In this document: positions 15,708-25,500 of the stretch, in pieces | Layout: each line of letters begins with the position of its first letter | How positions within the stretch are numbered: position 1 is the first letter of the stretch | Assembly: GCA_023382975.1 (NCBI GenBank) | Contig: JAHDXO010000011.1 | Location: 1-41,779, forward strand | Source: Pirellulaceae bacterium | Lineage (GTDB): Bacteria > Planctomycetota > Planctomycetia > Pirellulales > Pirellulaceae | Reading direction: 5' to 3' | DNA length: 41,779 nt | Notes under the pieces: model-generated | What the model was told of the DNA's origin: nothing | Databases searched by the model: none | What the model saw: only the letters and a program-made list of their open reading frames with translations | Translations under genes and position numbers: made by a program

Positions 15708-17059
15708 TTAATCGTACGCCGGAGCCGTCCCTTCGGTCAGGAAAGCGCCGGGCCACCCGCCGTGCTGCTCGATGACTTCGTCGATTTTCTTCATCAGGCG
15801 GATCGTCTCGGACAGAGCGACGACGATCTTCTGGTAGTGGATGATGTCGTCCTTCGACAGCACCCGTCCTTTGCGGTCCTTGAGCCACTTGTGACAGACT
15901 TGATATCCGCCGATCTGGAATTCCCACACCGGCTCGGGCACGCCGCGGAAGCCTGTGGTCTGGGCCTTGTCAACCCACACCGTGGCCCGCGACCACGAGA
16001 CTTTTTCCACCTCCGGGTTCGGACCGCCGATGCACTCGGTGATCGGGTGGGCCAGCTTGGGCGATTCCAGCAAGTGCAGGGCAACGAGTTCGCCGCCGAG
16101 GCGGGCGAGCGGAACAACTCCAGGTTCCCGGTCAACGGCAGACGTGGGAAGTCAATCTTCAGGAACTCGGCGTAGCGACTCCGGTATCCGGGACTATGAA
16201 GGACCGCGTAGGCGTAGCGGAAGATGTCTTCGGGCGTCAAGCCGTCGGGCAAACCGAAGTCTCCACTCGTCTTAACACCGATCTGCATCAGGGCGTGATA
16301 GCCTTCCTGCTGGTAGAAGTCGAGAACGTCATACATGCGCGAACCGCCGTTTGCCGGATCGGCCTTCTCCCATTCATTGGCGGTCAGTTGGTGACCCCGG
16401 CAAAATTCGTGGAGGGCGCGGACGTACACCTCGAACGGTGAGTATTCGCGGATGTGGCGTTCGATGACACGAAGCATTTCCTCGGTCACATCTTCCGCCT
16501 CGTCCCAATGCTGCTCGTACCATTCCTGCAAAACACGGACGGGCGGGCCGGAGATCTGAACATTCAGTTCGATGTTCTCGGTGATGCCGGGATAGGTCAG
16601 ATTCGATGACCCGACCGGGGCAAACGAACCGATGACTTCCTGCCGGGCGTGGGTGATGTACGCCTTGGCGTGAAACTTGTCCTTGCGGTAGACACGGCAG
16701 CGGATCTTGCCCGAGCGGATACCTTCGACGATCGCCGGCACGCCGGTCAGGAAATCGTTCTGGAGTTTCTCCTTTTCCAGGCTGTCGTCCAGCCGGAATT
16801 TCACCCGTTCCAGCGCCTTGTTGAAAGCCGCCTTGGTCCGCTGCGATACCTCGTCGCCCATCAGCACGCGGATGTCATCGACTCTCTGCCATTCATCCTT
16901 CAGAGCCAACAAACCGCCAATCTCAAAATAGCCCGTTGCTACGTCGATGGCCTTCGATAGCTGGCACCAGTCGTGAAGATACCGCAAGACTTTCCAGTCT
17001 TCGTCGCTGTTGTCAACAATGAACAGTTCGCTACCGGTTTTGCTTGTACGTTTGGGCAT
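15708..17059 (-). pseudogene. Chimeric relic: PLD-SNF2 helicase front joined to type ISP restriction enzyme tail, with frameshift
   Basis: The start at 17059 reads MPKRTSKTGSELFIVDNSDE, the opening of a PLD domain that normally leads a large SNF2-type helicase. It carries FHAKAY (H130, K132) and GSSNLT (150-155). It runs to residues 243-261 (VLDFYQQEGYHALMQIGVK), which in full helicases directly precedes the Walker A region. Here the helicase is missing, and from about residue 265 (FGLPDGLTPEDIFRYAYAVLHSP) the sequence is the C-terminal specificity part of type ISP restriction-modification enzymes. Near 16110 the frame breaks (net loss of 1 or 4 bases). The remainder (HPITECIGGPNPEVEKV...VWEFQIGGYQVCHKWLKDRKGR...VVALSETIRLM) continues in another frame to the stop at 15708. 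Neither parent enzyme can be functional, though the PLD half might still be made. Confidence 0.85.
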
Positions 17060-17243
17060 CTTTTCAAGCCGCCGAATTCGTTGTTCGGGGAACTTCACGC
17101 ACGCACCGCAGAATCCGAACGTCGCATCTTCGAAAGGAGGCAAATTGGACGAGCGATTGACCAAGAACCATGCCTTTCGTTGTGCGGGCTGGCGGGGCAC
17201 CCGTCGAAAGGCAGAAGGACAGACATCCCGCAAACCGATTGCA

Positions 17244-17270
17244 GCCGCGCGGTTCGCGAAGTCGCGCGGC
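17244..17270. repeat. 8-bp palindromic element in the island flank
   Basis: GCCGCGCG (17244-17251) pairs with CGCGCGGC (17263-17270) over an 11-base loop. A CGTAGCC-type segment follows, similar in style to the palindromic repeats at 63-125 and 4291-4389. Confidence 0.5.
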
Positions 17271-17643
17271 ACCCGAGGACCGTAGCCTACCCGACGCCGA
17301 ATCGGTTTTCAACTGGTTTGGCATCCTGCGGACTGTTTTGTCCAAGAGCTCGCCGTTTGCGCCCATCATGGTCCCCTTGGAAGGCAAGGCAGGGGCGACC
17401 AGTCGGGAAACCGGTCTTCGGTGTCATCCTAGCTCCCTGCGGATTCTGCTGCTGGACCACGGCCGGTGAACCGCAGACCGCGAATTCCAGCTTGGAAAGA
17501 ATGGCCTGTCGCCAGTCGTCGCACCGCCACCACGCTGTGGGCGTCCAGACAGCGGAGAATCGCCTCCGATTCTGGCGGAAAAGCAGGGTGTTGAGCAGCG
17601 AGTGCCTCTTGGCAGCCGCTCTTCCCTTGGAGAGATGCTGATT

Positions 17644-17665
17644 GTTCGGACCCCCTCGGGGTCAC
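17644..17665 (+). repeat. Candidate right attachment site (partial tRNA-Glu 3' copy)
   Basis: Matches 12727-12748 in 18 of 22 positions in direct orientation, ending in the identical TCGGGGTCAC. It lies 4.9 kb from the tRNA, on the far side of the accessory genes and before obgE. Confidence 0.55.
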
Positions 17666-17733
17666 TTCAGGCGAAATCGCGAGTCGCGAGGGTTCCGCCC
17701 TGCTTCTTCACAGCCTTCTCGGGGCGAGTGCAT

Positions 17734-18729
17734 CTAGTCTTCGTGGCCGTCCAACTGGCGCACGATCGCGGCTGTCAAGCGGTTCAAGTTTTGCCCCGTA
17801 ACGGCGGAGATCAGCAAGACTTCGCGTCCCAGTTCCTCAGCCAATTGATCGCGCAGCTCGGCGGCGCCGGGTAGTTCCGCCTTGGTGACCGCGACGACTT
17901 CGGGCCGTGTCACCAAATTCTCGTTGTATTGCCGCAACTCGTCGCGGATGGCATGGTAATTTCGGATCGGGTCGGTGCCGTCCATCGGCGAGGGCTCAAT
18001 CAGGTGGACCAGAATCCCGGCTCGCTCGACATGCCGCAGAAATTCGTGTCCCAATCCGACTCCGGCATGGGCACCTTCGATCAGACCAGGAATGTCGGCC
18101 ATGACGAACGACCGATCCAAATCGATGGTGACTCGCCCCAGGTTGGGATGCTTGGTGGTGAACGGATAGTCGGCGATTTCGGGCCTGGCTCGCGACAAGC
18201 GGCTGAGCAGCGTGCTCTTGCCCGCGTTGGGTTTTCCGATCAAACCCACATCGGCGATCACCTTCAACTCGAAGATCAACCGTCGGCATTCACCTTCCTC
18301 GCCCGGCGTACATTGACGGGGTGCTTGATTCGTCGAGGATTTGAAATGCGCGTTGCCCCAGCCGCCCTTGCCACCCCGCGCCGCGATCATCTGATCGCCC
18401 GGTCGGGCGAGATCCTTCAGCAGGAAGTCGTGCTGGGCGTCGATCACGACTGTACCGGGGGGAACGTGAATCACCAGATCCGCACCGCTGCGGCCGTGCC
18501 GATTCGAGCCTTGGCCGTGCGTGCCTCGGTCGGCCCGCCAGAACTTGCGGTGGGCCAGAGCCACCAGACTGTCAACCCCTGGTTCGGCGACGACCACAAC
18601 ATTGCCGCCAGTGCCGCCGTCCCCGCCGTCCGGGCCGCCGCGCGGAACGTAGCGTTCACGACGAAAACTGACGCATCCCGCGCCACCGTCGCCAGCTTGC
18701 ACCTCGATTTCCACTCGGTCAACGAACAT
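17734..18729 (-). CDS. obgE: GTPase Obg
   Basis: A 331-residue essential GTPase involved in late 50S ribosome assembly and stress control. The glycine-rich Obg fold fills residues 1-158 ([17 protein letters not shown]..., GGPDGGDGG). The G domain follows with G1 GKPNAGKS (165-172), the switch region DYPFTT and G3 DIPGLIEGA. The base-specificity motif, usually NKxD, reads TKAE here. There is no C-terminal OCT domain, as in many phyla. The start at 18729 (MFVDRVEIE) is the usual one; the frame to 18750 would begin inside a terminator stem. It lies downstream of rpmA with that terminator between them, so expression may depend on read-through. Confidence 0.96.
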   Translation of the reverse strand: MFVDRVEIEVQAGDGGAGCVSFRRERYVPRGGPDGGDGGTGGNVVVVAEPGVDSLVALAHRKFWRADRGTHGQGSNRHGRSGADLVIHVPPGTVVIDAQHDFLLKDLARPGDQMIAARGGKGGWGNAHFKSSTNQAPRQCTPGEEGECRRLIFELKVIADVGLIGKPNAGKSTLLSRLSRARPEIADYPFTTKHPNLGRVTIDLDRSFVMADIPGLIEGAHAGVGLGHEFLRHVERAGILVHLIEPSPMDGTDPIRNYHAIRDELRQYNENLVTRPEVVAVTKAELPGAAELRDQLAEELGREVLLISAVTGQNLNRLTAAIVRQLDGHED

Positions 18730-18748
18730 TGGGACACCAAGAGCCAAC

Positions 18749-18778
18749 AAAAAAAGGACGTCCGCAAAGGGGACGTCC
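18749..18778 (-). terminator. Intrinsic terminator or attenuator between rpmA and obgE
   Basis: On the minus strand GGACGTCC (18778-18771) pairs with GGACGTCC (18763-18756), each arm itself palindromic, followed by seven T (18755-18749). It ends only about 20 bases before the obgE start codon, so it can limit read-through from rpmA into obgE. Confidence 0.8.
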
Positions 18779-18833
18779 CGTGGATCACATCAAACGGCCC
18801 GTAGGAGCCATGCTGCGATGGGCACCTTCGACT

Positions 18834-19082
18834 TCAAGCGGACGGAACGACATTGATGCGCCGTCCCTCGCGGTCGAAGTGGACCACACCATCGGCTGTG
18901 GCAAACAGCGTATAGTCACTGCCCATGCCAACGTTGGCACCTGGGTGGAACTTGGTTCCCACCTGTCGGACCAGGATATTGCCCGCGCGAACCAGTTGGC
19001 CGCCGTATCGCTTGACGCCACGCCGCTGAGCGTTCGAATCCCGACCGTTGCGGCTGGAGCCCTGACCTTTCTTGTGAGCCAT
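18834..19082 (-). CDS. rpmA: 50S ribosomal protein bL27
   Basis: An 82-residue ribosomal protein of the large subunit near the peptidyl-transferase centre. It starts [29 protein letters not shown], the mature-type N-terminus without a cleavable extension, and keeps [15 protein letters not shown] and [23 protein letters not shown] precedes the ATG. The usual neighbour rplU is not upstream; an unrelated secreted-protein gene is there instead. obgE follows downstream, the conserved arrangement. Confidence 0.97.
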   Translation of the reverse strand: MAHKKGQGSSRNGRDSNAQRRGVKRYGGQLVRAGNILVRQVGTKFHPGANVGMGSDYTLFATADGVVHFDREGRRINVVPSA

Positions 19083-19156
19083 ACCACTTCACCCCGTCTT
19101 GGAATTATTGCGTTACTTCGCCGGCAATGCGTTTCCGGCAGGTCAAACGTGGCATT

Positions 19157-20122
19157 CTAGCGATAGATCCACAAGTGATCAAGCCGCTTGTCGATTCCGT
19201 AGTGGGTCAGAATCTGCGATTGTTCTTCGGGATTTGCGACCGCTCGGATTCCGTACCGAATCTCGCCTTCATGCTCGTAAACGCTGTCGCCGGGACGCCA
19301 GAAGTTCAGTTGCAGGGTCTTCATGCGGTACACCGCCTGTCCGTCCGGCGTTCGATCCGTGCGGAAGGCATTCGTCAAGCCTTGGATAAAAACCGAGGCG
19401 AAATCGATGTTTGGATCAACATCCATCCATGTCACCACTCCCCAGACGGCATTTTCGTCTTCGCTCTTGCTGACCTGGATGGGGACTCGTGAAATCTCGA
19501 CCGAATTGAAGAGTTTGGCACCCCGCATTTCGCGAAGTTCGATGACCGGAATCGCAACCGGAACAATGACATCCAAATATGCCTTTTTGACTTGTCGGCT
19601 CTCAAGGACAAAGTGGGGGAAAAAACGTATCGACGCAGTCGGTTGGGCTGCTCCGACGTTCATCACTTCGTCCACTCGCTGTGCGGTGTACGTCTTCAGT
19701 TGATGTTCATCCTCGACCGGGACAGGAGTCAAATGCCCGCCTAAGTTGCGCACCCGATAAACCATGTACCAGATCAGTTTGCGTTGCATTCTTCCCGTCG
19801 GTTGAGGAATATCGACATGGACCATGCGCAGCGGCTTGAACGCAAACTCGAGGTTCCAGACGTTGTGACGCAGGGTCACCTGAGACGCTTTGGCCTTCAA
19901 AGTGCCGGTTGGCGGCGCGAAATTCGGCGTCCAATTGAATTGCGTCAATGCGGAAAGCTCAATTGGCCCAAGGAACGTCTCTTCCTCGTTTGGCTCCGAC
20001 GGAATCACTCGCAGCACCCCCGGAGCCAGTTCGCGCACGCCCTGAGCCCGAAGTTCCGGAGTCGAAACCACCACGACGGCGCACATCGCGGAATGTGCGA
20101 TCAGACGAGTTGTCCAATTCAT
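19157..20122 (-). CDS. Secreted protein of unknown function (321 aa)
   Basis: The start at 20122 (MNWTTRLIAHSAMCAVVVVSTPELRAQ) gives a signal peptide ending in RAQ and has AAGG about 11 bases upstream. The 321-residue product is rich in beta-strand-like sequence with a run of Pro and acidic residues after the signal (VIPSEPNEEETFLGPIELSAL). Recognisable blocks include RMVHVDIPQPTGRMQRKLIWYMVYRVRN and WGVVTWMDVDPNIDFASVFIQGLTNAF. It looks like a lineage-specific planctomycete periplasmic protein; I know no function. It precedes rpmA by 74 bases on the same strand, so the ribosomal gene may partly depend on its transcript. Confidence 0.78.
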   Translation of the reverse strand: MNWTTRLIAHSAMCAVVVVSTPELRAQGVRELAPGVLRVIPSEPNEEETFLGPIELSALTQFNWTPNFAPPTGTLKAKASQVTLRHNVWNLEFAFKPLRMVHVDIPQPTGRMQRKLIWYMVYRVRNLGGHLTPVPVEDEHQLKTYTAQRVDEVMNVGAAQPTASIRFFPHFVLESRQVKKAYLDVIVPVAIPVIELREMRGAKLFNSVEISRVPIQVSKSEDENAVWGVVTWMDVDPNIDFASVFIQGLTNAFRTDRTPDGQAVYRMKTLQLNFWRPGDSVYEHEGEIRYGIRAVANPEEQSQILTHYGIDKRLDHLWIYR

Positions 20123-20487
20123 CAATGCCAACCTTGCAATGCTCGGACGAATGAGGAACCAAACCGTAAGAGTCAATCGACATTGCCAGTCAAGTATAGT
20201 TAATCGCAACGCCTTCGGCCAAATATTTCCCCAGTCTCCGGCACAGCGTTTGCAAATTCGGTAAGGTGTCGTACCGCTCGGATCTTCGTGATCCGCGGAA
20301 TATCGACGGTCGGGGTCGTAACAGAGAGCGGGCAGAAGCCGGGCCGCAGCAGAGAACGAGGTGGTGAAGTGGTCGCGTAAATGTCTGCCGGAACAGCATT
20401 TGCGAGATTGCGAGGGTTCGGCAGGCGTCCGGAGGAAGCGAGAAGTGCTGGCGGATGGCGGTCGGTTTTCCGACGAATCCGTCGCAC

Positions 20488-20545
20488 AACGGGCGAGTCA
20501 GGCGATGTTCGTTGCGAACGTGGTTTGACTCGCCCGTTCTTTTTT
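20488..20545 (+). terminator. Strong intrinsic terminator without an upstream gene
   Basis: AACGGGCGAGTCA (20488-20500) pairs perfectly, 13 bp, with 20526-20538. The 25-base loop contains a small second hairpin (GTTCG/CGAAC). TCTTTTTT follows at once. It has the form of an efficient rho-independent terminator for plus-strand transcription. Confidence 0.85.
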
Positions 20546-20685
20546 CCTGTATCGTTCTTTACCGATTGTATCAATTTGCCGCAGCCCCTCCGTTTGCCGA
20601 TCCGTCGATCGCACGACGATTCGAAGCAAACCGCGAAAATCCAAAGTCCGTGCCTCGGGGCACATTCTCTTCTGCGATTCCACTT

Positions 20686-20691
20686 TATAAT
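20686..20691 (+). promoter_or_regulatory. -10 element candidate for the DUF1549/DUF1553 gene
   Basis: A perfect TATAAT 83 bases before the ATG at 20774, located after the orphan terminator. No convincing -35 box is seen at 16-18 bases, so the promoter may be activator-dependent. Confidence 0.4.
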
Positions 20692-20773
20692 AGTCCGCAG
20701 CGACCCTTCATGACGTCGCTCGACGATAACCTGCGAAACTCTTCGAACTCGACCTGAAATCACGAGGATCTCC

Positions 20774-22486
20774 ATGCGACGAAGTGCCAACGTGAAGCAG
20801 AAAGCACGCTTTGTATCAACATGCGCTTATGTCGGTTTGCTGTCCTTGATGCTGTCGGCAACCGCCTCGGCACAACGGAACGCTGCATCCGTGGCCAAGG
20901 ACTATGGCTTTCCCCAAGTGCAGCGGATCAATGCTGAAATCCGTCAACAATGGAGCGAATCGGGGCTTGTTCCGTCCGGGCCGGCAGACGACGGCAAGTG
21001 GTGTCGGCGAGTCTATTTGGATGTGCTCGGTCGGATTCCCACAGCCGGCGAACTGACCGCTTTCGTGTCCAACCGTGATCCTGACAAGAAGAACAAGTTG
21101 CTTCAGCAGTTGCTGCACGATGACCGGTACACCGAAGAGTACGCTCGAAATTGGACGACGATCTGGAGCAATGTGCTGATCGGACGCAGCGGAGGGCTCG
21201 ATCGCAACAGCTTGACCAGTCGCGAGGGGATGCAGAAGTATCTGCGCGATTCGTTCGCCCGCAACAAGCCGTACGATCGCATGGTCCACGAATTGATCAC
21301 AGCGTCCGGCGTCAATGTGCCAGGGCGGGAGGGTTTCAACGGCGCCGTGAATTTCTTGGCGGACAAGGTGAACGATGAGAAAGCGACGTTGGCCACGTCG
21401 GCTACTTCGCGGATTTTTCTGGGGCTGCAAGTCCAGTGTACCCAGTGCCACAATCATCCGTTCAACGAATGGAAGCAGCAGAAGTTCTGGGAATTCAATG
21501 CCTTCTTCAGGCAGACCAGGATGCTGCGGCGTTTTCTGCCGGGCACGCGGGACTTGGAGTTTGCGGAACTGGTCGACGAAGATTTCGAGGGCGAATTCGG
21601 CAATCCCGAGGACGCCGTCATCTTCTACGAGCTGCGCAATGGTTTGACGGTCGCGGCCTATCCGACGTTTGTGGACGGTCAGACCGCCAGCGAAAAGAGC
21701 GGTTTCGTGGAAGACATTGTCCGTCGCGAGGAATTGGCCCGCTTCGTGGTGAATTCCGAGTTTCTCGGCAAGATGGCCGTCAACCGGCTGTGGGCCCACT
21801 TCATGGGTTACGGATTCACCAAGCCGATCGACGACCTCGGGCCGCACAATCCACCGACGCACCCGGCCCTGCTCGAGTATCTGGGGCAGCAGTTTCGCGA
21901 AAACAGCTACGACCTGAAGCAGTTGATCCACTGGATCGCCCTCAGCGAAACGTACTCGTTAAGCAGCAGCGTGGTCCGCGGAAACGAATCCGACGATCCG
22001 ACCTTGGGCGAACCGCCGAAGTTCAGCCATTTCTACCTGCGACAGATGCAGGCCGAGCAATTGTACGAGTCACTGCTGGTCGCCACCGCGGCGGACGAAT
22101 CGCGCGGCAGCTACGAAGAGCAGGAGGAAGCCAAGGCCCAGTGGTTGCGGCAATTCGTGACCGCCTTTGGAACCGACGAAGGAGACGAATCGACGACATT
22201 CAACGGCTCGATTCCGCAGGTGCTGATGATGTTCAACAGCGACCTGATCAAGCAGGCGATCAACACCGATACCGGAACCTTCCTCGCTCAACTGGCCGAC
22301 AGCCCCAACAACGCGCGAGAAAAAATCGACCACCTGTTTCTGGCGGGGTTGTCGCGCCGAGCCACCGCGAACGAGACCGGCATTGCCGGCAAACTCTACG
22401 CCGCGCGTCAGGCGGACATGAAAGCCACGCTGCAGGATCTCTGGTGGGCCATCCTGAACAGCAACGAATTCATCTTCGTGCATTAG
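20774..22486 (+). CDS. Secreted DUF1549/DUF1553 domain protein
   Basis: A 570-residue exported protein of a family expanded in planctomycetes and Verrucomicrobia. The signal peptide is residues 1-34 (LLSLMLSATASAQ). The DUF1549 part (about 50-260) includes RRVYLDVLGRIPTAGEL and one CTQCHNHP motif (222-229), which may bind haem c or a metal. DUF1553 (about 310-560) includes AVNRLWAHFMGYGF, PIDDLGPHNPPTHPALLEYL and LNSNEFIFVH at the C-terminus. Such proteins usually sit beside a DUF1501 partner, which is absent here. No N-terminal PSD1 cytochrome domain is present. GAGG lies about 6 bases before the ATG. The family's function is unsettled; roles in polysaccharide breakdown or compartment biology have been proposed. 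Confidence 0.93.
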   Translation: MRRSANVKQKARFVSTCAYVGLLSLMLSATASAQRNAASVAKDYGFPQVQRINAEIRQQWSESGLVPSGPADDGKWCRRVYLDVLGRIPTAGELTAFVSNRDPDKKNKLLQQLLHDDRYTEEYARNWTTIWSNVLIGRSGGLDRNSLTSREGMQKYLRDSFARNKPYDRMVHELITASGVNVPGREGFNGAVNFLADKVNDEKATLATSATSRIFLGLQVQCTQCHNHPFNEWKQQKFWEFNAFFRQTRMLRRFLPGTRDLEFAELVDEDFEGEFGNPEDAVIFYELRNGLTVAAYPTFVDGQTASEKSGFVEDIVRREELARFVVNSEFLGKMAVNRLWAHFMGYGFTKPIDDLGPHNPPTHPALLEYLGQQFRENSYDLKQLIHWIALSETYSLSSSVVRGNESDDPTLGEPPKFSHFYLRQMQAEQLYESLLVATAADESRGSYEEQEEAKAQWLRQFVTAFGTDEGDESTTFNGSIPQVLMMFNSDLIKQAINTDTGTFLAQLADSPNNAREKIDHLFLAGLSRRATANETGIAGKLYAARQADMKATLQDLWWAILNSNEFIFVH

Positions 22487-22541
22487 AACACTGTGGAGAT
22501 GCGTTGGCAGCGAGACGCATTCCGCACGATTGGTCGCCTCT

Positions 22542-25500
22542 TCATTTCTCGCCACCGAGGCAGGTCAGACGGCCGTCGGCGGTCGCGAGGAACAGGTGGC
22601 CTTGCGCTACCGCCATTCCGTCCCAGACGGGCGGTGCTAACTTGGCCTCGGCAATCGCCCGTCCGTCTTCCGCGGCAAGGATGCGCACCGTGCCGTCCGA
22701 TCCGCCGACGTACAGCCGGTCGTCGGCCAACACCAGTGCATCGATGGTCGGATCGGACGCCCGATTTCCGTACAGTTCCACGCGCCACGCCGCCTGTTCG
22801 GCTAGCCGATCGCTGGGCCAAGGTTTCTCTCCCGCTTGGAACGACTGCCCGGCTGCCCAACCAGTGATCCAGTTGGTGGCGAACGTTTCGCCTTGGTCCA
22901 GATGAAAATCGCGGCGGTATACGCTCTTCAAGCCTTGCGTGCAGCCAAACACCCGATTGCCGCGCGCAACGGTCAGCGGTTTGAGTGCGGAATCGGCAGG
23001 GATCCGCTTCTGGTGACGCGGAACGTACGACCAAGTGCCGCGAGGGATCAGCGAGTCGGCTCCGTCGGTGCTGACCCGGGCGAACGCATTCCATCGATCG
23101 ACCGAAACCGCTCCGCTGGTGCGGTCGAACGACCATCGCGACATGGCGACCGCGTCGCCTTCGCGATGGAGCAGATCGAAGTTGTCGAACTCCAGGGCCG
23201 AACACTCGTAGAAACCTCGCTGGGGAACGGTGTCCAAACGTTGGACCCAGCGCAACTCGCCACTGACCGGCTCGACGGCAAACACGAAGATCCCGCCGTC
23301 GGCGAACGACTGCCGACCGGCGGCGAAATAGGCCACCTCGTCGACGACCAGCACGCTGCCCGGCACGGGCCAGGGCGATTCGAGCTGGCCGTAGGCGACG
23401 ATCCGCTCGTCGACCGGGGCGGCTCGCCGCTTCCACACGATCTGTCCGTCAGCCGAACGCAGGCAGTACACCCATCCACTCTTGCTGCCGAACAGACACA
23501 AGCCGCGATGCACGGTCGGCGGCGTGTCGACTCGGCCGCACGCCGTGAACCGCCAGCGAACGCTTCCCGTCGCGGCATCCAACGCGACGACTTCGTGCGC
23601 GTCGGGCCGCGCGACGTAGACGATTCCACCGGCGACGACGGGGCTGGTGAGCGGGCCTTTGACGAACGGGTTCTCCTGCCAATCGGCGACGATCGGACCG
23701 ATTTCCGCAGGTGTTCCCAATTCCACAGACCACCGTGGTTCGAGGTCCGTCGGTCCCGGCGCCGCCGTGCTGCCGCTGCGCCAGGCATCGTGGCGGTACA
23801 GAGGCCAGTCGTCGGCCGCCGCGTCGGCCGCGTTCTCGGGTGCTGCCGCGCCGGACTCGAAGAGGAACTCCATCTGTTCCAAAGACTTGTCCCGCAAATC
23901 GCCCTCGGGCCGCTGGCCGGCCAAGGCGGCGTAACCGCGCAGCATCGGCCAGCACACACAGTGTTTCGGCGTCACGTAGATCAATCCGTTTGCGGGAATC
24001 CAGCCCGCCTCGCGTCCGCAAGCGGCCTTGGTGATCCGGTTCGCATCGATCTCGCCCGTGCTCAGGTCGGTCAGATCCATCTCGCCGGAAAACATGAATC
24101 GCGACGTGGCCACGGGCGGAAAGCAATGGGCCAAGCGCCCACCATGCGTGACCAGCACTTCGCCGGTCGCCGGGTCCAGCGCGGAACATTGCAACGGCTG
24201 GAATTTTTTGTCCGCGTCGCGTCCGCCGTGCAGCAGCCACAATCGATCGTTGACGAACATCGCCCGGGATTGCCGGTTGTGGTTCATCCCAGGCAGGATA
24301 TCCTGCTGCCAGAGCAGGTTTCCATCGGTGGCCGACAGCAGATGCAACGAATTTCCAGGCCCGTCGTCGTTGACCGTCGAGACTTCGTAGGCGATCGAGT
24401 CCTGATAGTAGACGCAACGATACACGCGAGCTGCCCAGGCCAGATCGGCGCGGCGCCACCGCGGCCGTCCCGTTTCTTTGTCCAAGACAATCACCTCGCT
24501 CGTCTCGCCTCGCCGCGGATCGCCCTGAATGAAGCCCACGCTGGTTCCGCCGGATACCACCACGCGCGGCGACCGGGCGTCGTGCTTCCACAACAGCCGT
24601 CCCGTACCGGCATCGAGCGCCCGCACGGAACCGCCGTCCGCAACCACCAGGATTCCGTCGTCGTGGAGCAGCGTGCTGGGCTGTCCTGCCTCGGGATAAC
24701 TCCGCAGCGTCTGACCGCTGACGCCGTTCAGCGCCACCAACTCGCCGCCCGTCACGGCAAACAACACTTCCCCGGCGGCGACCGGCGTCGGCATTCCCGG
24801 CGGCAAGTTCCTCAACGTGAAGCCGGAACTCGATCCGGGTGCGATCAGGTCGCGGTGCCACAGTCGCAGTCCGTTGAAGCCGTCTCGCGCGAGCGCACCG
24901 GCGAAGAACGTCCGGCCCGCCGCACTGACCACCCCGGGGACTTCCGACTGAGCCCCTACCACCCAGCGCACGCGGCGCGGCGGCTCGACGAGCACATCGC
25001 CCGAAACGGCGTTTCCGGCGGCCGAATGTCGCGAGTGCGTCCATTCGTCCATCCCGGCCGGCCAAGGCTTTCGGGCGGAGAACCAGCCTTCACCGTACCG
25101 GTTGACGTCGGCCAGTCCGGCCGCCCGCAACTGGTCTTCGGAACACGCCTCCGCGGCAACCAGCAGCACGCCGCGCGGGCAGAGCACGCGGGCAAGTTCT
25201 TCGGCCGTCACGGCGCCGGCCATCTTTCGGTCGACTCGCAGCAGGTTGACCAGATTCTCGGTATAGGGCAGCCTCCCCCCGGCAGCCAGCCGATCGACGC
25301 TCGTCAGTCCATACACGCCGCGCTGTTGAAGGTCGGCCCGAGCTGCCGCGACGGCGTCGGCATCGCGATACAGAAGATGAACCAGAAAGCGTCCGGTTTC
25401 GGCCCAGGACGCAGCGGCGGCAGAATCGTCGCTCTCCACGATCACGCACAGCCCACCCGATACTCCCAGTTCGTCCGCCGTTTTCGCATCCCACGAGAAC

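Larger units (their letters stand above)
17060..17733. other. Intergenic, end of the tRNA-Glu island
   Basis: 674 bases without a supported gene. It holds a palindromic element (17244-17270), the candidate right attachment site (17644-17665), and short open frames on both strands that resemble nothing I know and lack ribosome sites. It separates the pseudogene's 5' end from the 3' end of obgE. Confidence 0.6.
20123..20773. other. Divergent intergenic region with an orphan terminator
   Basis: 651 bases without a supported coding gene between two divergent starts. A strong plus-strand terminator (20488-20545) sits in the middle, although no plus-strand gene precedes it, and a TATAAT at 20686-20691 follows. 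The 20200-20487 part therefore may encode a small RNA. Confidence 0.55.

Noticed and set aside
17429..17665. A 78-codon minus-strand frame near the right island boundary, possibly a transposase scrap
   Set aside because: No recognisable transposase motif, inverted terminal repeat or target duplication; it starts inside the candidate attachment site.
20410..20470. SRP RNA-like motif GTCCGGAGGAAGC
   Set aside because: The symmetric and asymmetric loop sequences of the SRP core do not align well, and no closing helix of the right length was found by eye. Kept only as part of the possible small-RNA finding.
20774..22486. The single CTQCH motif as proof of a c-type cytochrome
   Set aside because: One CXXCH inside DUF1549 is a feature of that family and the domain is not a known cytochrome fold; haem binding is unproven.
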